From the NCBI GenBank assembly GCA_020137815.1, contig CM035352.1:8858416-8922415 (forward strand): 64,000 nucleotides of DNA, in the 5' to 3' direction. The position numbers and the translations under genes were made by a program. The stretch is from Hormiphora californensis. Taxonomy: Eukaryota; Ctenophora; Tentaculata; Cydippida; Pleurobrachiidae. The notes beneath the pieces are model-generated. The model was not told where the DNA came from and did not search any database. It saw nothing but the letters and a program-made list of their open reading frames with translations. Each line of letters begins with the position of its first letter. The first letter of the stretch is position 1. This document shows, one piece after another, positions 32,293 to 44,310 of the stretch.

Positions 32293-33403
32293 TGTAGTGT
32301 GACATATTCAGTCATATGATGTTATGACTAATTTACTGAGCAGCAGTGTCGAGTTTACAGAATACAGATTTACACCTTCAGTACTTTTTTCGTAGTACAT
32401 ATCATGGGAGATATTATAGCAGAAAGTACATTTATAACGATTTGTAACATTCCTGACATTTATATTACATTTCTATATCTGGGTATAACGAATATATTTA
32501 ATTCCTACTAATAACGTTGCGGCAGTGTTGGTACTGGCTGGTTTCCAACACTGTACAGTAATTACAAGAGACAACACACGCTACCAATGTGTGCTGTAGT
32601 AGTTGAAGTGTTTTGTTATGTTTTGTATTGTGTTGTTGGCTAACTGTAAATATACACCGCCCACTTTCAGACCTTATATTAGTGTATTTTGTTGTTACCT
32701 ACCACGGTTTTACCAATTACTTTACACTCAGTAGAGTATCCTTTAGAGAATTTAGCTTGATCTGCTGAACCCTCATAGAACGCTTTATGTGAGATACACA
32801 AACTTTAGCTACTCATAGAAAATAGCCCCCCTCCCCCCCCCCCCCCCTCCAGCTCCCCCGTATACAATCGTTTAGAGAGTTTATCTACATTCACCACCCT
32901 CTAAACGGTATTACATATATATATACCCTGCTAACTTAAATAATGCGCCAGTGGCGAGAAGTCCCACTAGCGCGCTCTCAGTAAACAGCCAGTCCAGCGG
33001 CAGATTATTTCCCACTGGCAGGTTATTTATTTTTAACTCCTACGTAACATTCAAAGTGTGTGTAAATGATCAGTTCTTACTAAAATACAGAGGGAACACT
33101 ATGTGCAACACTTACACACTACATTGGAGAGAAAGAAAGGACACATTCCGTCAATTACTCTCTCTTTATCTCCCCTTTTGTCTCACTATCTCTTTCTCTG
33201 TGTTATGTGTGACATGCCCCTTATCAGGCTATTTCTTTCACTCTCTTTCCTTAGCAACTGCTTAGTAACTGTTACCAAACAGTGTACACTCAATTGTGAC
33301 GTGTTTTTAACTATTTCTCAGTTCTCTTTGTGTGTTTTGATTAGTGTTCTCTCTCTTGTTGGTGTGTAATACTTGAAATAAACAACTAAAGCAGGGTATA
33401 TAA

Positions 33404-33600
33404 CCCATAAACTCTGACCACTGGCACGTTATAGGTTTAAACCCCTCCGCCTCTCCCTCGGCTCCGCCTCGGGATCGTCGTCGTGATTTAAACCAGTTTA
33501 TCCGCCAGCGGCGGATAAACTCCAGCTAACTTCTCCCAGCGGCGCGCTGGGAGAAAGTTATCTGAAATAACGCGCCAGTGGCCAGAGTTTATGCCTCATG
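33404..33600. repeat. hairpin-bearing inverted-repeat element
   Basis: Ends CATAAACTCTGACCACTGGC and the inverse GCCAGTGGCCAGAGTTTATG enclose two further stems, GTTTATCCGCC-AGC-GGCGGATAAAC and one around CTCCCAGCGGCGCGCTGGGAG. No coding sequence. A related CGCCAGTGGC context occurs at 32945-33030. Confidence 0.65.
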
Positions 33601-33677
33601 TAGATTGACGATTCTACACCCCAATCTTATATTGTGATTTGTGTGTGATATCTGACACCAACACCATATGTTTCTAG

Positions 33678-34648
33678 CCGGGTAGGCATGACAGTATCCC
33701 GAGAGGAAAGTCCCGTATTGGTGGGTAGTGTTAGAGAAGAGAGTCCAGTCCTAGTACCCAGTACCTCATCAGACAGCCCTGTCATGGTATCCTATGGAAG
33801 CAGGGAGGGAACCCCAGTTGCGACCACTCGCTGGGAACGATTGGACAACATTGGACATGAGCTGCAAGAACTGCAGGAGACGCTGTCTGTTATTGGTTAG
33901 TTGCAGGAGACACTGTCTGTTATTGGTTAGTTGCAGGAGACACTGTCTGTTATTGGTTAGTTGCAGGAGACACTGTCTGTTATTGGTTAGTTGCAGGAGA
34001 CACTGTCTGTTATTGGTTAGTTGCAGGAGACACTGTCTGTTATTGGTTAGTTGCAGGAGACGCTGTCTGTTATTGGTTAGTTACAGGAGACGCTGTCTGT
34101 TATTGGTTAGTTACAGGAGACGCTGTCTGTTATTGGTTAGTTACCCCCGATCCTTTTTACCAATACTGTTCTACCTTGTTGGGTAATTAGTGGCGCCGTC
34201 ACCTCTCTTACAACTCAGCCAGCTTGCGGGCTTTGTTTTGGCGCGCTACGTGCGCGAGTTGTAAGGGTGACTGCGTCACCAAGTTGGGTAACCCCTTACA
34301 AATTCTACCCGCATTTGACGTCACGCAGTATTTCACCATACACCACTATTTCCCCATTACCAGTCTCTATACATTGGGACCCCAATTTACCGGGATGCTT
34401 GGGAAAAGGCTTTTGACCCGTAAATCGGGGTTCTCAGTAAAACAGGGTCTGACTGAACTTTGTCATTACACGACCTCCCTCTGTCTCTTTCTCAAGCACA
34501 TGTTTCCTGCAATCCACACTATATCCCACACTATATTCCAGGTGTTGTAGCCCCGGATGAGGAGTGGGACACGGTGTACAGTGTCGAGGTACTGGATACT
34601 ACACAACTGAGAGACGAAATTGATCTGTTTTTAGAACTCTGCCAATAA
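33678..34648 (+). CDS. 3' end of an unrecognised gene (two exons)
   Basis: Exon 33678-33893 (acceptor tgtttctag) encodes the repeated REESPVLV phrase (two copies) and TRWERLDNIGHELQELQETL. Exon 34542-34648 (acceptor attccag) encodes APDEEWDTVYSVEVLDT, then LRDEIDLFLELCQ and a stop. Phases match (G|GT). The ATG at 33688 could be the start, giving about 105 residues, or the frame may continue from upstream exons that I cannot identify. The serine-rich head plus two short helices suggest an adaptor or tail region. I do not recognise it. The donor lies in the first unit of a 30-bp minisatellite. Confidence 0.5.
33871..34140 (+). repeat. 30-bp minisatellite, nine copies, with splice-like units
   Basis: Nine nearly identical units of TTGCAG-GAGACACTGTCTGTTATTG-GTTAG. 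The eight units 33901-34140 are exact 30-mers with C/T and G/A variants. Each unit has an acceptor-like TTGCAG and a donor-like G|GTTAGT around 19 bases that copy the end of the preceding exon. Open frames across it are repeat artefacts. Confidence 0.92.
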
Positions 34649-34658
34649 ATATTAACTA

Positions 34659-34760
34659 CAGGAACCGACCGAAATACTGGTCCCTGATTGGCTGATAACC
34701 AGTCACGTGACCTAAATAACGAGTTCTGATTGGTTGTTTACTTGTGTCGGTCGGTTCCTG
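34659..34760. mobile_element. 102-bp hAT-like MITE, copy 1
   Basis: Terminal CAGGAACCGACC and GGTCGGTTCCTG. The body is nearly identical to 40135-40243 (shared CTGATTGGCTGATAACCAGT). Flanking duplication is eroded here. Confidence 0.85.
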
Positions 34761-35063
34761 ACATTATTAACTAACTAACACTAACAAAAACTAAAATTAC
34801 CTAAAATAATGCATGGGCAAAAGTAATAAAAGTACATAGAAAGGTTTTTATTTTGTGTGTGTTTTGTTGATTGAATCATAATGACATCTAATGACATTAT
34901 TAACGTGACTTTTGCGTGACTTGACTGTAACCTGTATATTATTTGGAATTTTTGGACCAGTTTGAGATACGCAATTTTCAACCGACTACTCCCACAAAAA
35001 CCTAACACGGAATAAAAACATGCCAGCTGCTCCAAAGAAGAACATGAAAAATCTTTAAAAAAA

Positions 35064-36638
35064 TTAATTTCGAGCCCCATTTCGAGTGAACTTTGTGGTT
35101 CTGCTTCCACTTTTCAACAATTCAGTACACGCAGTCCTGCTACCCCGTAGTTTCATGGCAACATTCCCCTGTATAACTTGACCCGAGGGCCTCCTTGTCC
35201 TGCAGCTGGCAAAGCGCCAAATCGTCTTACTTCGAGTCATGAAAATCAGGGGGTTGAAGATGGCATCAGCAATAACCATTCCACTCGTTAAAACATAGAC
35301 AATCCGTGCCCCTTGCCCTGGGAATGCCTCCAGAATCCGGTCAACTATTGTGGTATCATCGACCAGGAAACTCACCGCAAACACGGTACTAGGCAGCACG
35401 GAGAGAAGGGTTGTAATAGAGAGAAGGAGGACGGTGAGACTGCTGTCCCGTTTTTCTTGTACAAACCGGGGATCACAAACACGGGCACGGGTTCCAAGAG
35501 ACAGTTCATAACCCGTTAGGAGACTACTGATAAAGGTTGGTAGGATGGGAAGGAACACCGTCATGACGTCATATGCCAGGACGATCAGGATACTTCTCCA
35601 GCCCATTAGGGAGATGTGCTGAACTTGGTCCTGCATGTCTATTTTACCTGGGGGATATTAGCGGGTGAACCAAAGTGGGTGAACTGTGAAGTATGGCTTA
35701 CTATAATATGGGACACACTGCCCACTAGAATTTGTTTTAAGCAAAGGAGGGAATTAAAAGAGCCCTTTTCTTACTATAATAGAAGATTTGGTTGTTTTGC
35801 CCGCGAATAACAGTCTAACTTGGCAAAGATTTGGAGCATCTTTTGGGTGTTTGCAATATCTGGGCAACAGGCTTTTATAATTTTCCTGTCCCTAAACTCA
35901 TCACACATATTGGTTACGAAGTTACCCCTCCCTTGCCAGCGCAAGAAGGTCGCGAGATGTTATTTCGTAACCAATCACACATACCAGTTCGTTGGACGGG
36001 GTTGAGTTTATATGCGATGTAGGAGGTACATCCGAACAGTGGAGTTACAAACATGACCACAAGAATACACAGATATACAAGGAGGGGTATCACGATGGAT
36101 CGTAGTGGGTATATCCTGTTGAAGGGCCTTCGCAGATGTATATATCGGCTGATACTCATTACCGCGAACAGAAACAACCGAAATCGGATCTGGGGGATGG
36201 GGAAGTGGTTGTTATGTTATGGGATTTGAGGAGGGAGGGTCGAGCAATACAAGGCAAGAAAGTGGGTGGTATTTTTTTACGGTTAGAGGGGGGGGGGTAA
36301 AAATTCACTTTTGGCATCTGGTAAGTGTCGCCATAAAACAAGAGTTCCTCGTTTCTTTAATTCACAATAGTCACCTCAAGGTTGTAAAGGAAGGAAATCC
36401 CTTGAAAGAGCGGGAAGGCTCCTCTCAATAAATCCTTGATAGAGATGATACCCATACTGATGCACGACTGGAAGGTACCCAGCACAAGACATGTCATCAG
36501 GTCCATGACACTCAGAATGATGAACATGAGCGTTGGAGGGAAGGTGAGTTTCCGAAATTTTATAAGAAACAGGATGATGGTCGCGTTACAGGCAATGCCA
36601 CCCAGGGACAGAGTGACTGTTACCAGGGAGAGAACTAT
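35064..36638 (-). CDS. class A (rhodopsin-like) GPCR, 3 exons, N-terminus not found
   Basis: Exon 36375-36638 covers TM1-TM2 (GIACNATIILFLIKF, LSVMDLMTCL). Exon 35985-36189 covers TM3-TM4 (LFAVMSISRYIHLRRPF, IVIPLLVYLCILVVMFVTPL). Exon 35064-35647 covers TM5-TM7 (SILIVLAYDVMTVFLPILP, LTVLLLSITTLLSVLPSTVF, VIADAIFNPLIFMTRSK). Phases agree (ACT G|GT AAA). The DRY motif is SRY and NPxxY is NPLIF. The TM5-6 loop is basic, as for G-protein coupling. The ligand class is not evident. The initiator exon must lie upstream (greater than 36640). Confidence 0.82.
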
Positions 36639-37062
36639 CTGAAAATGGAAGGTTGTACTACTAGCAAATATATAATAAACCTGTTTAGAAACCTGTCAGA
36701 GCATTGGCCTAACCATATAGTTCTAATTTCTTTCAAACAACCGCGATCAGAGCATTGACCTAGCAGGTTGAGAGAGGAGTTACTCGTCTGCATTACTAAC
36801 GAAGGACTATATTTTGTGACGTTCTTTCCCGGAAGAGCGGACAATTCTTTACGACTGGGGTGCTTTTGCAAAGTGGTAATCCAAATTCTTTACCTCCCAA
36901 GGGTTTTTAAGGCTTTCATCAAAAGCTAACAGTACATAACGTTCATCCTCATCAAGAAGTGTTGCGTAGTACTTGCATGAATGGTTCCTGATCATCTACC
37001 TAACTTTATCGGGGCAGATTGTTACTCAGTCAACCTACGTTACCTACGATATACAACTACTA

Positions 37063-37699
37063 CTGGGTGTTCATTTTGGATCTTTACAAGCGTTGGCCTT
37101 AACCCAGAAAAAAGTTGACAAAATCAGGTCATGAAACTTCATACTTGGACCATTCTATACCCTCATTCAAGGTTCCTAGGGGTTTTGGAGCTCTAGCACC
37201 CCGGGAAGTGTGTTTTTGGCATCAAAACTACCAGAAGGAATTTTTTGCTGGTGCTGAGACTTTGCTAAAATGTTTTTTGAGTATTTTCTATGTCAATCCT
37301 AAAGTTTCATAGAGATTGGATGTGTTTTTCGGACTCAAAATTTCGATAAAAGTGGCTGGAAAGGCTCGAAAACAGCTCAAAAGCGGCTAAAATTGAGTCT
37401 TTCCAGCCACTTTTTACGAAATTTTGAGTCTGAAAAACACATCCAATCTCTATGAAACTTTAGGATTGACATAGAAAATACCCAAAAAACATTTTAGCAA
37501 AGTCTCAGCACCAGCAAAAAATTCCTTCTGGTAGTTTTGATGCCAAAAACACACTTCCCGGGGTGCTAGAGCTCCAAAACACCCAGGAACCTTGAATGAG
37601 GGTATAGAATGGTCCAAGTATGAAGTTTCATGACCTGATCTTGTCAAACTTTTTCTGGGTGAAGCCCAACGCTTGTAAAGATCCAAAATGAACACCCTG
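37063..37699. mobile_element. palindromic mariner-like MITE, 637 bp, TA-flanked
   Basis: Two arms of about 300 bp are inverse copies (for example tcatgaaacttcatacttgg and its inverse at about 37610-37630), ending in C(T/A)GGGTGTTCATTTTGGATC with TA on each side (37061-37062, 37700-37701). The centre is at about 37385. No transposase. Open frames on both strands are mirror images. Confidence 0.85.
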
Positions 37700-37706
37700 T
37701 ATATAG

Positions 37707-38683
37707 TAAGGTGATAAGCCAGGAATACCACAAAAAAATTTGTTACAAAGGATTTCCACCTCAAATGTACTCCTAAGGGTCCCCTCTATCGATTCCAACC
37801 AATGTTCATATTTGTTCAGGGGCACGCTAAGGCCTCATTTCCGGGTGGGCGTGGTACCTGTATTTTCAGCCTGAGGCCAAAACCATAAGTAGAGAGTAGA
37901 GATAAAATCGAGGGCACCAGAGTGATCAGCGTCCTCGCATTAGTGGGGATAGGTGCTGGAATTAAGTCTCTATCTCATCTGGTTAATTAGATAATTGGAT
38001 AATTAGTTTTGCGTATAACCGTTTTTTGGCTATATGGCTATAGCCACTTAGGAATGGTTTAGAGACTTTTCATTGGTGCCATTTTGTAGGCAAAGCGAAT
38101 TTATGGGGGGTCGACGTCGGACTTTTAAGCTCTATCTTCAACCGTTTAGCCGTTATTTGGCTTTTAAGATTCTCCAAATGAGCAAAATACGGTAAAATCC
38201 CAGATTTTGAACACCGTTAAACCCAAATAACGGCTAAACGGTTGAAGATAGAGCTTAAAAGTCCGACGTCGACCCCCCATAAATTCGCTTTGCCTACAAA
38301 ATGGCACCAATGAAAAGTCTCTAAACCATTCCTAAGTAACTATAGCCATATAGCCAAAAAACGGTTATGCACAAAACTAATTATCCAATTATCTAATTAA
38401 CCAGATGAGCTAGAGACTTAATTCCAGCACCTACCCCCACTAATGCGAGGACGCTGATCACTCTGGTGCCCTCGATTTTATCTCTACTCCTATTTTAAGG
38501 GTACTTATGGTTTTGGCCTCAGGCTGAAAATACAGGTACCACGCCCACCCGGAAATGAGGCCTTAGCACCCCTGAACAAATATGAACATTGGTTGGAATC
38601 GATAGAGGGGACCCTTAGGAGTACATTTGAGGTGGAAATCCTTTTTTTATGGTTGAGGCTAAAATTTTAGTTAAATCACCTTA
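37707..38683. mobile_element. long palindromic foldback MITE, about 980 bp
   Basis: Arms of about 450 bp are mirror images: ggatttccacctcaaatgta (37746) against its inverse at about 38620, and gtcgacgtcggacttttaag (38110) against its inverse (38253). They meet near 38190. It directly abuts the MITE at 37063-37699. The terminal TAAGGTGAT is repeated in inverse at the right. The target duplication is not certain. Confidence 0.8.
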
Positions 38684-38689
38684 ACTGAG

Positions 38690-39300
38690 CGAGGGCAATC
38701 GTTAAAAGATATCGAAATTGAAATATAACAAGGCAACGCGACTAAATTCTATAGTAAAGCTGTTGCGGTACAATATATTGCTTGAAAGGAGCAGCATGTT
38801 TAGATTAATAGGGGAGGGGAGGGGCAGGGAGCACCTCCTTAAATGGGATTGAGTTCTAAGAAAACGGTCCGTTTTTTAACGAAGGAAACTGAAAACGATG
38901 GCTTTAAAGATTGCGGCTTCAAATAAATTAAAATATCAAGTTTCTGAGTCTCAGTATAAGACAATAGATGGAAGATACCGCCTTGAACAATGTTAATGGC
39001 CGTGTGTTAATCTAAGACGAGATTAGGAATGCTGCACAAATGGAACAGACTTCAACAACAAAGGATGGATATATGAGAATGCTGGACTTTCAGTCACGTT
39101 CAAGATGAACTTTCTATCTCTTTCAATCTACCTCTCTCTACATCTCTCTATCTCCCAGTCTCTCTTGTTCTTCGTTTTATCTCTCTATATCCTCTACAAA
39201 GACTAATGAACTAGTCAATTATACCAAATAAAACAAAAGGATAGTATCCCAGGTTCAACGTCTTTAACAATCAAACAAAAGGACATGGGTATGTTAACGC
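38690..39300. other. gene-free stretch
   Basis: I see no coding exon, stem or repeat worth naming here beyond a CTCTCTAT-rich patch at about 39115-39190. Confidence 0.5.
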
Positions 39301-39430
39301 AAAGTAGAATTAGGTAAGGAGAAAATAACGCCGCCCATCTGGGGCCACTCAGTAGTCACGATCTCCGTAAGTGCCGGCCAAATGGCTTTACCAATATAGT
39401 TCTTTGTGGGATTTATCACATACACCATCT
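39297..39430 (-). CDS. possible single coding exon, unrecognised
   Basis: A strong acceptor (ttattctag) precedes ATGGTG at 39430. The frame stays open for 44 codons (IGKAIWPALTEIVTTEWPQM, then GGVIFSLPNST) to a TAA. It could be a terminal exon, or the missing upstream exon of the GPCR if the GTAAAG inside is used as donor. No family recognised. Confidence 0.25.
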
Positions 39431-40134
39431 AGAATAAGAAGAATAAGAAGGATAAATTGGGGCGGTGTATTAAAGTGAGGGGTAAGTGCAAATGCCCGAG
39501 TTTTAGCGAATTCATATATGTTACAGTGCTGCTTGTAGTCGTATTACCGTAATGGAAATACAGTAATGAGACGCACACGTTGCATAACACGCGGCAAAAA
39601 GTGTATGTGTTCAGCACGTACTAGCGCCCTGATTGGCCACGGTTGCGTGACGTCTTACTGTATCTCCGTTTTCCATTACCGTTTTCCCAATAAAAGCGAC
39701 CGTATATTACCCATACGTGTATTGAGAGAAAGCACAGTACAAAACAAATGATATGATTTAAAGTAGATTCATGGAGGACGGACGGACACTTAGTCAGAGC
39801 ATCATTACAAACCGATGTTTTTCCAGCTTCATTTTATCGGAGTATGATGAAATCAAGCTGCAAATGTTGTGCAGGATTGGTATATTTCATCACGCCGCGT
39901 CATTCTTTCTATTGGTATTGCCAATCCTTTTCACAGTCTCAGCTCTAAGACATCAATCAAATTTACATTCTCAGCTGCACAACCCATCACGGGTATAGAG
40001 CAATCAGACTGATGATATTAGTATTTCAATCGTCCGCCCCCAAGTACTATGATAAGGGTTGAAACATTTTACCAAACCGTTCGACAAAAGTGAATATATA
40101 AGTGGAATGAATCGCATCGAACATACTCGCAAAC

Positions 40135-40243
40135 CAGGAACCGACCGAATCAGGAAATACTGGTCCCTGATTGGCTGATAACCAGTCACGCGACCTAAAT
40201 AACGAGTTCTGATTGGTTGTTTACTTGTTTCGGTCGGTTCCTG
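40135..40243. mobile_element. 109-bp hAT-like MITE, copy 2, perfect 8-bp TSD
   Basis: CAGGAACCGACCGAA…TTCGGTCGGTTCCTG, flanked by exact direct copies of TCGCAAAC at 40127-40134 and 40244-40251. The internal body matches copy 1 at 34659. Confidence 0.93.
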
Positions 40244-40770
40244 TCGCAAACTGAAGGATACACACACATATTATGATGTGTATGGAATATGGATCCCTTG
40301 TCAGCTGCTTACTTCCTTCGTCCGAAGCGTAATTACCGATAAATGGTGTCCTTGTCTCATGTAATTATGAGAACCAGTAAATAAAATGAAAATTACAACA
40401 GAAACCAAATCAGTAAACCACAAATCCATTATAAAATACATTTAGGTTTTTCAGGTTGATCCCTGCACAAACGCATGAAATGCCGGCGGATTATTTACAC
40501 GTAACCATGCATTCATTGTTGCAATCGTTTTTTCCTGTCACTGCAGACTGTTAGGCTCCAGGAGGGAAATCGCCGTCGAAAGGTCACACAGGTAGTGGGC
40601 TACCTACTTCTACTGTATATTGTCCTTCAATAGCGAATGGCCGTCGACCTAGTATGGTATGTTGTTATTGCATTGTCTCTTTCTTTTCTCTCATGAATCA
40701 TGTCTTTATTTTAACCCCTTTAATCTTTATTTATCGTTTTATAGCTCTAACGCCGTCTATTTCTCCCTGT

Positions 40771-40889
<119 letters not shown>

Positions 40890-41110
40890 CTCTCCCTCTC
40901 TCTCCCTCTCTTTCCCTCCCTTTCCCTCTATTTCTCTATCTATCCCCCGCACACACGTCTCTCGCACACATTATCTCCATCTCTGTATATTTATCTATCA
41001 TTGTGCGGGGAACATTTCATGCGGTTCAGCCAATCTCATTGTCCTCACTCTGAATCCTCCACTCTCCACATAGTACTATAATACCAGCCCTATCTTATAT
41101 ATTTGTTTTG

Positions 41111-41416
41111 ATGCCACGTCTCTCCAGTCTCGGCTCTAGTTCGTCCTACTCCAGTACTGGATCCTCAGCTGAGCCATCACCCAGATTCCCTTTTCTCTTG
41201 GCCCGGGCCGTTGGTATAACTCTAATAAAGATCACCGGACTGGTTGTCGGTTTGTCGCTGCTGGGAGTATGTTTTATGATGTTATCAGTACGATATGAAG
41301 CATTCTACAAAGCCTACCAGATCAATGAAATTGATAAGCGATTGGAAACTGTAGACTTCAAACCATTTGAGCAAAGTTATTTCAAATTCCAAGACGAGGA
41401 AACTGAGTTGAACTGA
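41111..41416 (+). CDS. small single-pass membrane protein ORF or terminal exon
   Basis: ATG at 41111 opens about 101 codons: a Ser-rich head (LSSLGSSSSYSSTGSSAEPS), one strong membrane segment (ITLIKITGLVVGLSLLGVCF), then a charged tail (YQINEIDKRLETVDFKPFEQ, FKFQDEETELN). The CTCTCCAG inside the first codons is also a plausible acceptor, so this may be the last exon of a gene with an upstream exon such as 40549-40593 (tttcctgtcactgcag…CACACAG|GTAGTG). Composition is protein-like. Family not recognised. Confidence 0.5.
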   Translation: MPRLSSLGSSSSYSSTGSSAEPSPRFPFLLARAVGITLIKITGLVVGLSLLGVCFMMLSVRYEAFYKAYQINEIDKRLETVDFKPFEQSYFKFQDEETELN

Positions 41417-41419
41417 ATT

Positions 41420-42424
41420 ACTTTCGGAAAAATTGTAAGCTATATTTCTGAGAAAAAAGAGCTATTTAACAGAGCAGCAGTAGTAGTCGGGGAGTAAATG
41501 AAAAATAGCGGAATGTGACACTGGATGGCTTCATCAAGGTTTCAGTAATGTCTTGATCGCAAACAGTGCAGTAGCTAAAATGTTCGGAAGCTATTTAAAA
41601 GGAACTTTTATTTCACCCTATCACGTATTGGAAGGGAAGATAAATTAATTTAACAATTTGTATCTTCTTTGAGTGATTTTTATCATTTGAATTATTCTTA
41701 ATTTGTACAAAAGGGGGCAGTTCACCTGCAGCAGCATTCCCGATCACTACCACAGAACTACTGCTGCAACAGTGATAAATTATATGTCGACACCCTAGCT
41801 GTAGCAATCACATATTGTTGCACCACCAACAGTGTGATACTAGCACTATCACATTTACCGAGTTTGTAATTATGTATGTGTCCACGAGAATCATATATAA
41901 TAAGATGGGATATTAGGTATTAGTAGTATAATATCCAACAGTAACACCATGGAGATTAGGGTATAATCGTCACGTGTTTATGGGAGAGAAACGAGGGGAA
42001 AAGCAAACTATCTGGCGAGACACGCTGTGGTTATGAATGCGTAATGTACGCCTTTAAAATATTCGTCAATCATGCGAGACATGGGAGTCGGGAAATGGTT
42101 TTATTGCTCTTTAGAGCACTTAAATGGTCGTAATAAATAGTAATAAATTTACCGAGCAGCATAGCATGCATTTTAGTGTTGTAGTAAGACTTTACCAGAG
42201 CCTATGGATTACATTTACAGATCGGAAGGAAAGCTGAGAGTGGATTTTAGGGATAATGGAGTGGAATTTTGTTTTATTGAGGAAAATGGGAGAGATGTTA
42301 GAAATTAACAATTCAGAGGGCAAAGAGAAGGATGTTCAATAGAATATTATTAGATGATAAAAGCTTGGTGCATAGCTTAATTCCAAGTTGTGCTAGCCAC
42401 CTCTATCCTATAACTTAACTCTCT

Positions 42425-42489
<65 letters not shown>

Positions 42490-43275
42490 ATTGGAAAAGG
42501 GTGCTCAACATGGAAATAATGGCGTAGCGAGGGATATTATACCTGCTGCCCAGGCGGCATAATGCATATACCTAACAGCTCACATGTTGAGGAGAACCTA
42601 CTTACATGTGATGAAAGATGAAGAACGAACCGAACCTAACCTGCTTACCTAACATGCATATACCTATTTTTCAATCCGATGAAAAATATGATCAATTTGA
42701 CAAGTATGATTTCAAGAAAGTAGTTTTATTTACTACAAGGAATACCGCTGTTCAAATTGGAAACATCAAACAACATAAAATATTGAACAGGGGGTGTTCC
42801 CAAAATCCAGATCCCAATTTCATGATAGCTCAGGAGGTCCCAGTGTCCGCCTTCTTCTATGACAGTTCTCTTTACACATTATTACTGCAGACAATCATAA
42901 AATTAATTCGCACAGTCAACAACCCCACACTAGGCCCAACTAGTAGAGTAGTGTCACTATCATTTTACAACACTATAGAGAACGCATATTAATATATTCT
43001 TGCCTAGTTAGACCCTCTTTCATAAAATGGGTTTGAACAAAACAAATATATTCAGAGTCTTCTACCGAAGAGACTCTGTCGCAAGACACATCTGTCTATC
43101 TCAACTTCAAATGAAGGGAAAGCTGTGCTGAACTACTGTCTAGTACATTTTAGAAAATGCAATATATTTTAATGCCAGTCGTCATTGTCAGTTGGTATTG
43201 AATGATGTTCAAGCATCTTGTGTCTGAAAATGAAATAATGACACTTCAAAGACAGAGGGGCTCACTGAAATACTT
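41420..43275. other. intergenic stretch without a defensible gene
   Basis: AT-rich. It includes a (CT)n tract at 42425-42483. A 124-codon frame at 42618-42992 has no recognisable motif, splice context or neighbour, and I do not call it a gene. Confidence 0.5.
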
Positions 43276-43310
43276 TTTGACATTTGAGACTCAAAATCTC
43301 AAATGTCAAA
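43276..43310. repeat. perfect 14-bp hairpin
   Basis: TTTGACATTTGAGA, a 7-base loop, then TCTCAAATGTCAAA. It stands alone in AT-rich DNA. Confidence 0.9.
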
Positions 43311-43418
43311 TATATGAACAGTGATCGGATCACTGTGATCCCTTCTGGGTATACTGTGATGATTCATCACCTGAATATTTTAAGAACATGCTTCTTTCTC
43401 TCGATGCATTTAGTGATA

Positions 43419-43477
43419 CAGTCGGACCCCCTATTTAGCAGACACCCCGAGGGTGCCGTTAAATCGGGGTCCGATCG
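43419..43477. mobile_element. 59-bp mariner-like MITE, TA-flanked
   Basis: CAGTCGGACCCC…ATCGGGGTCCGATCG with TA at both edges. It is an internally deleted relative of 24452-24622. Confidence 0.75.
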
Positions 43478-44310
43478 TACTAATAGGCACAACTTATATT
43501 ATCTCATCACGTCATTTTGACGTTTTGATTTGTGTGTCACGACGTGATTCGTAGGAATCACGCCGCAAGGCAGCTCCCTGGCCCTCATACCCTTGATTTG
43601 CGATCAGTACGATCGTCCCAGTTCTATACTACTGAATATTATGTTGCTGTGTTGTCCTGGTAATGTCCACACACCCTGCATGCCCCCTGCACTAAGTTGT
43701 TGAGTCCCCTGTATTTAGTGCAGTGTCATGTGGTATTGTGGTCCACTACTTGGAACCAGGAATATGAGAAAGCAACTTTTCTCAGGACTATATCATTCAT
43801 ACTGGTAACTATTTCGCCACAACCAGTGTTGCCGATATATGCAGTCAGCACTGCAACAACGATATCCGGTCTCCCCCCCCCCCCCCCTCGTTTCGAAACA
43901 TCCTGTTTTGTAGACGTAGCGCGCGGTACTAGCATTGTAGGGTTTTTCGCGCTTGGTCTGGGGATGCTGCGCCAAGATGTAAGTTTGGGGATACCCGCGC
44001 GCTACGTACAAAACACCGACATGTGAGATATTGAGGGACGAGATGTCTGTTTACTTATTCAAATTCATATCAAAGGGTAAAGAGAGGGAATTTTGGTACA
44101 TAAAAAGTTAAATTATTCACATAGTCAATCTTCGATATAATTTTGGCACTTTTTTTAAAAACACAAGTTACACACACACTGTCTTTACTCTTTGTCTTAT
44201 TCAACCCGATTCCTGAAAGCTGAAAACTATACAGAATGAAGATCCAATTATCCCTTCTTTTCTAAGTCAGCATAGTTAGGAGTTTTAATCTCTTCTTTTC
44301 TCAGTCAGAA

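Noticed and set aside
33871-34140. CRISPR-like array
   Set aside because: Units are contiguous 30-bp tandem repeats without unique spacers, in a eukaryotic gene.
33794-34186. ORF with RRHCLLLVSC repeats
   Set aside because: It is an out-of-frame reading of the 30-bp minisatellite; the real exon ends at its first unit.
37115-37825. Mirror-image ORFs (ARPREVCFWHQNYQKEFF) on both strands
   Set aside because: They are the two arms of one palindromic MITE; identical peptides on both strands are due to symmetry.
42618-42992. 124-codon ORF as a gene
   Set aside because: No motif, splice context or composition supports coding; the region is AT-rich and isolated.
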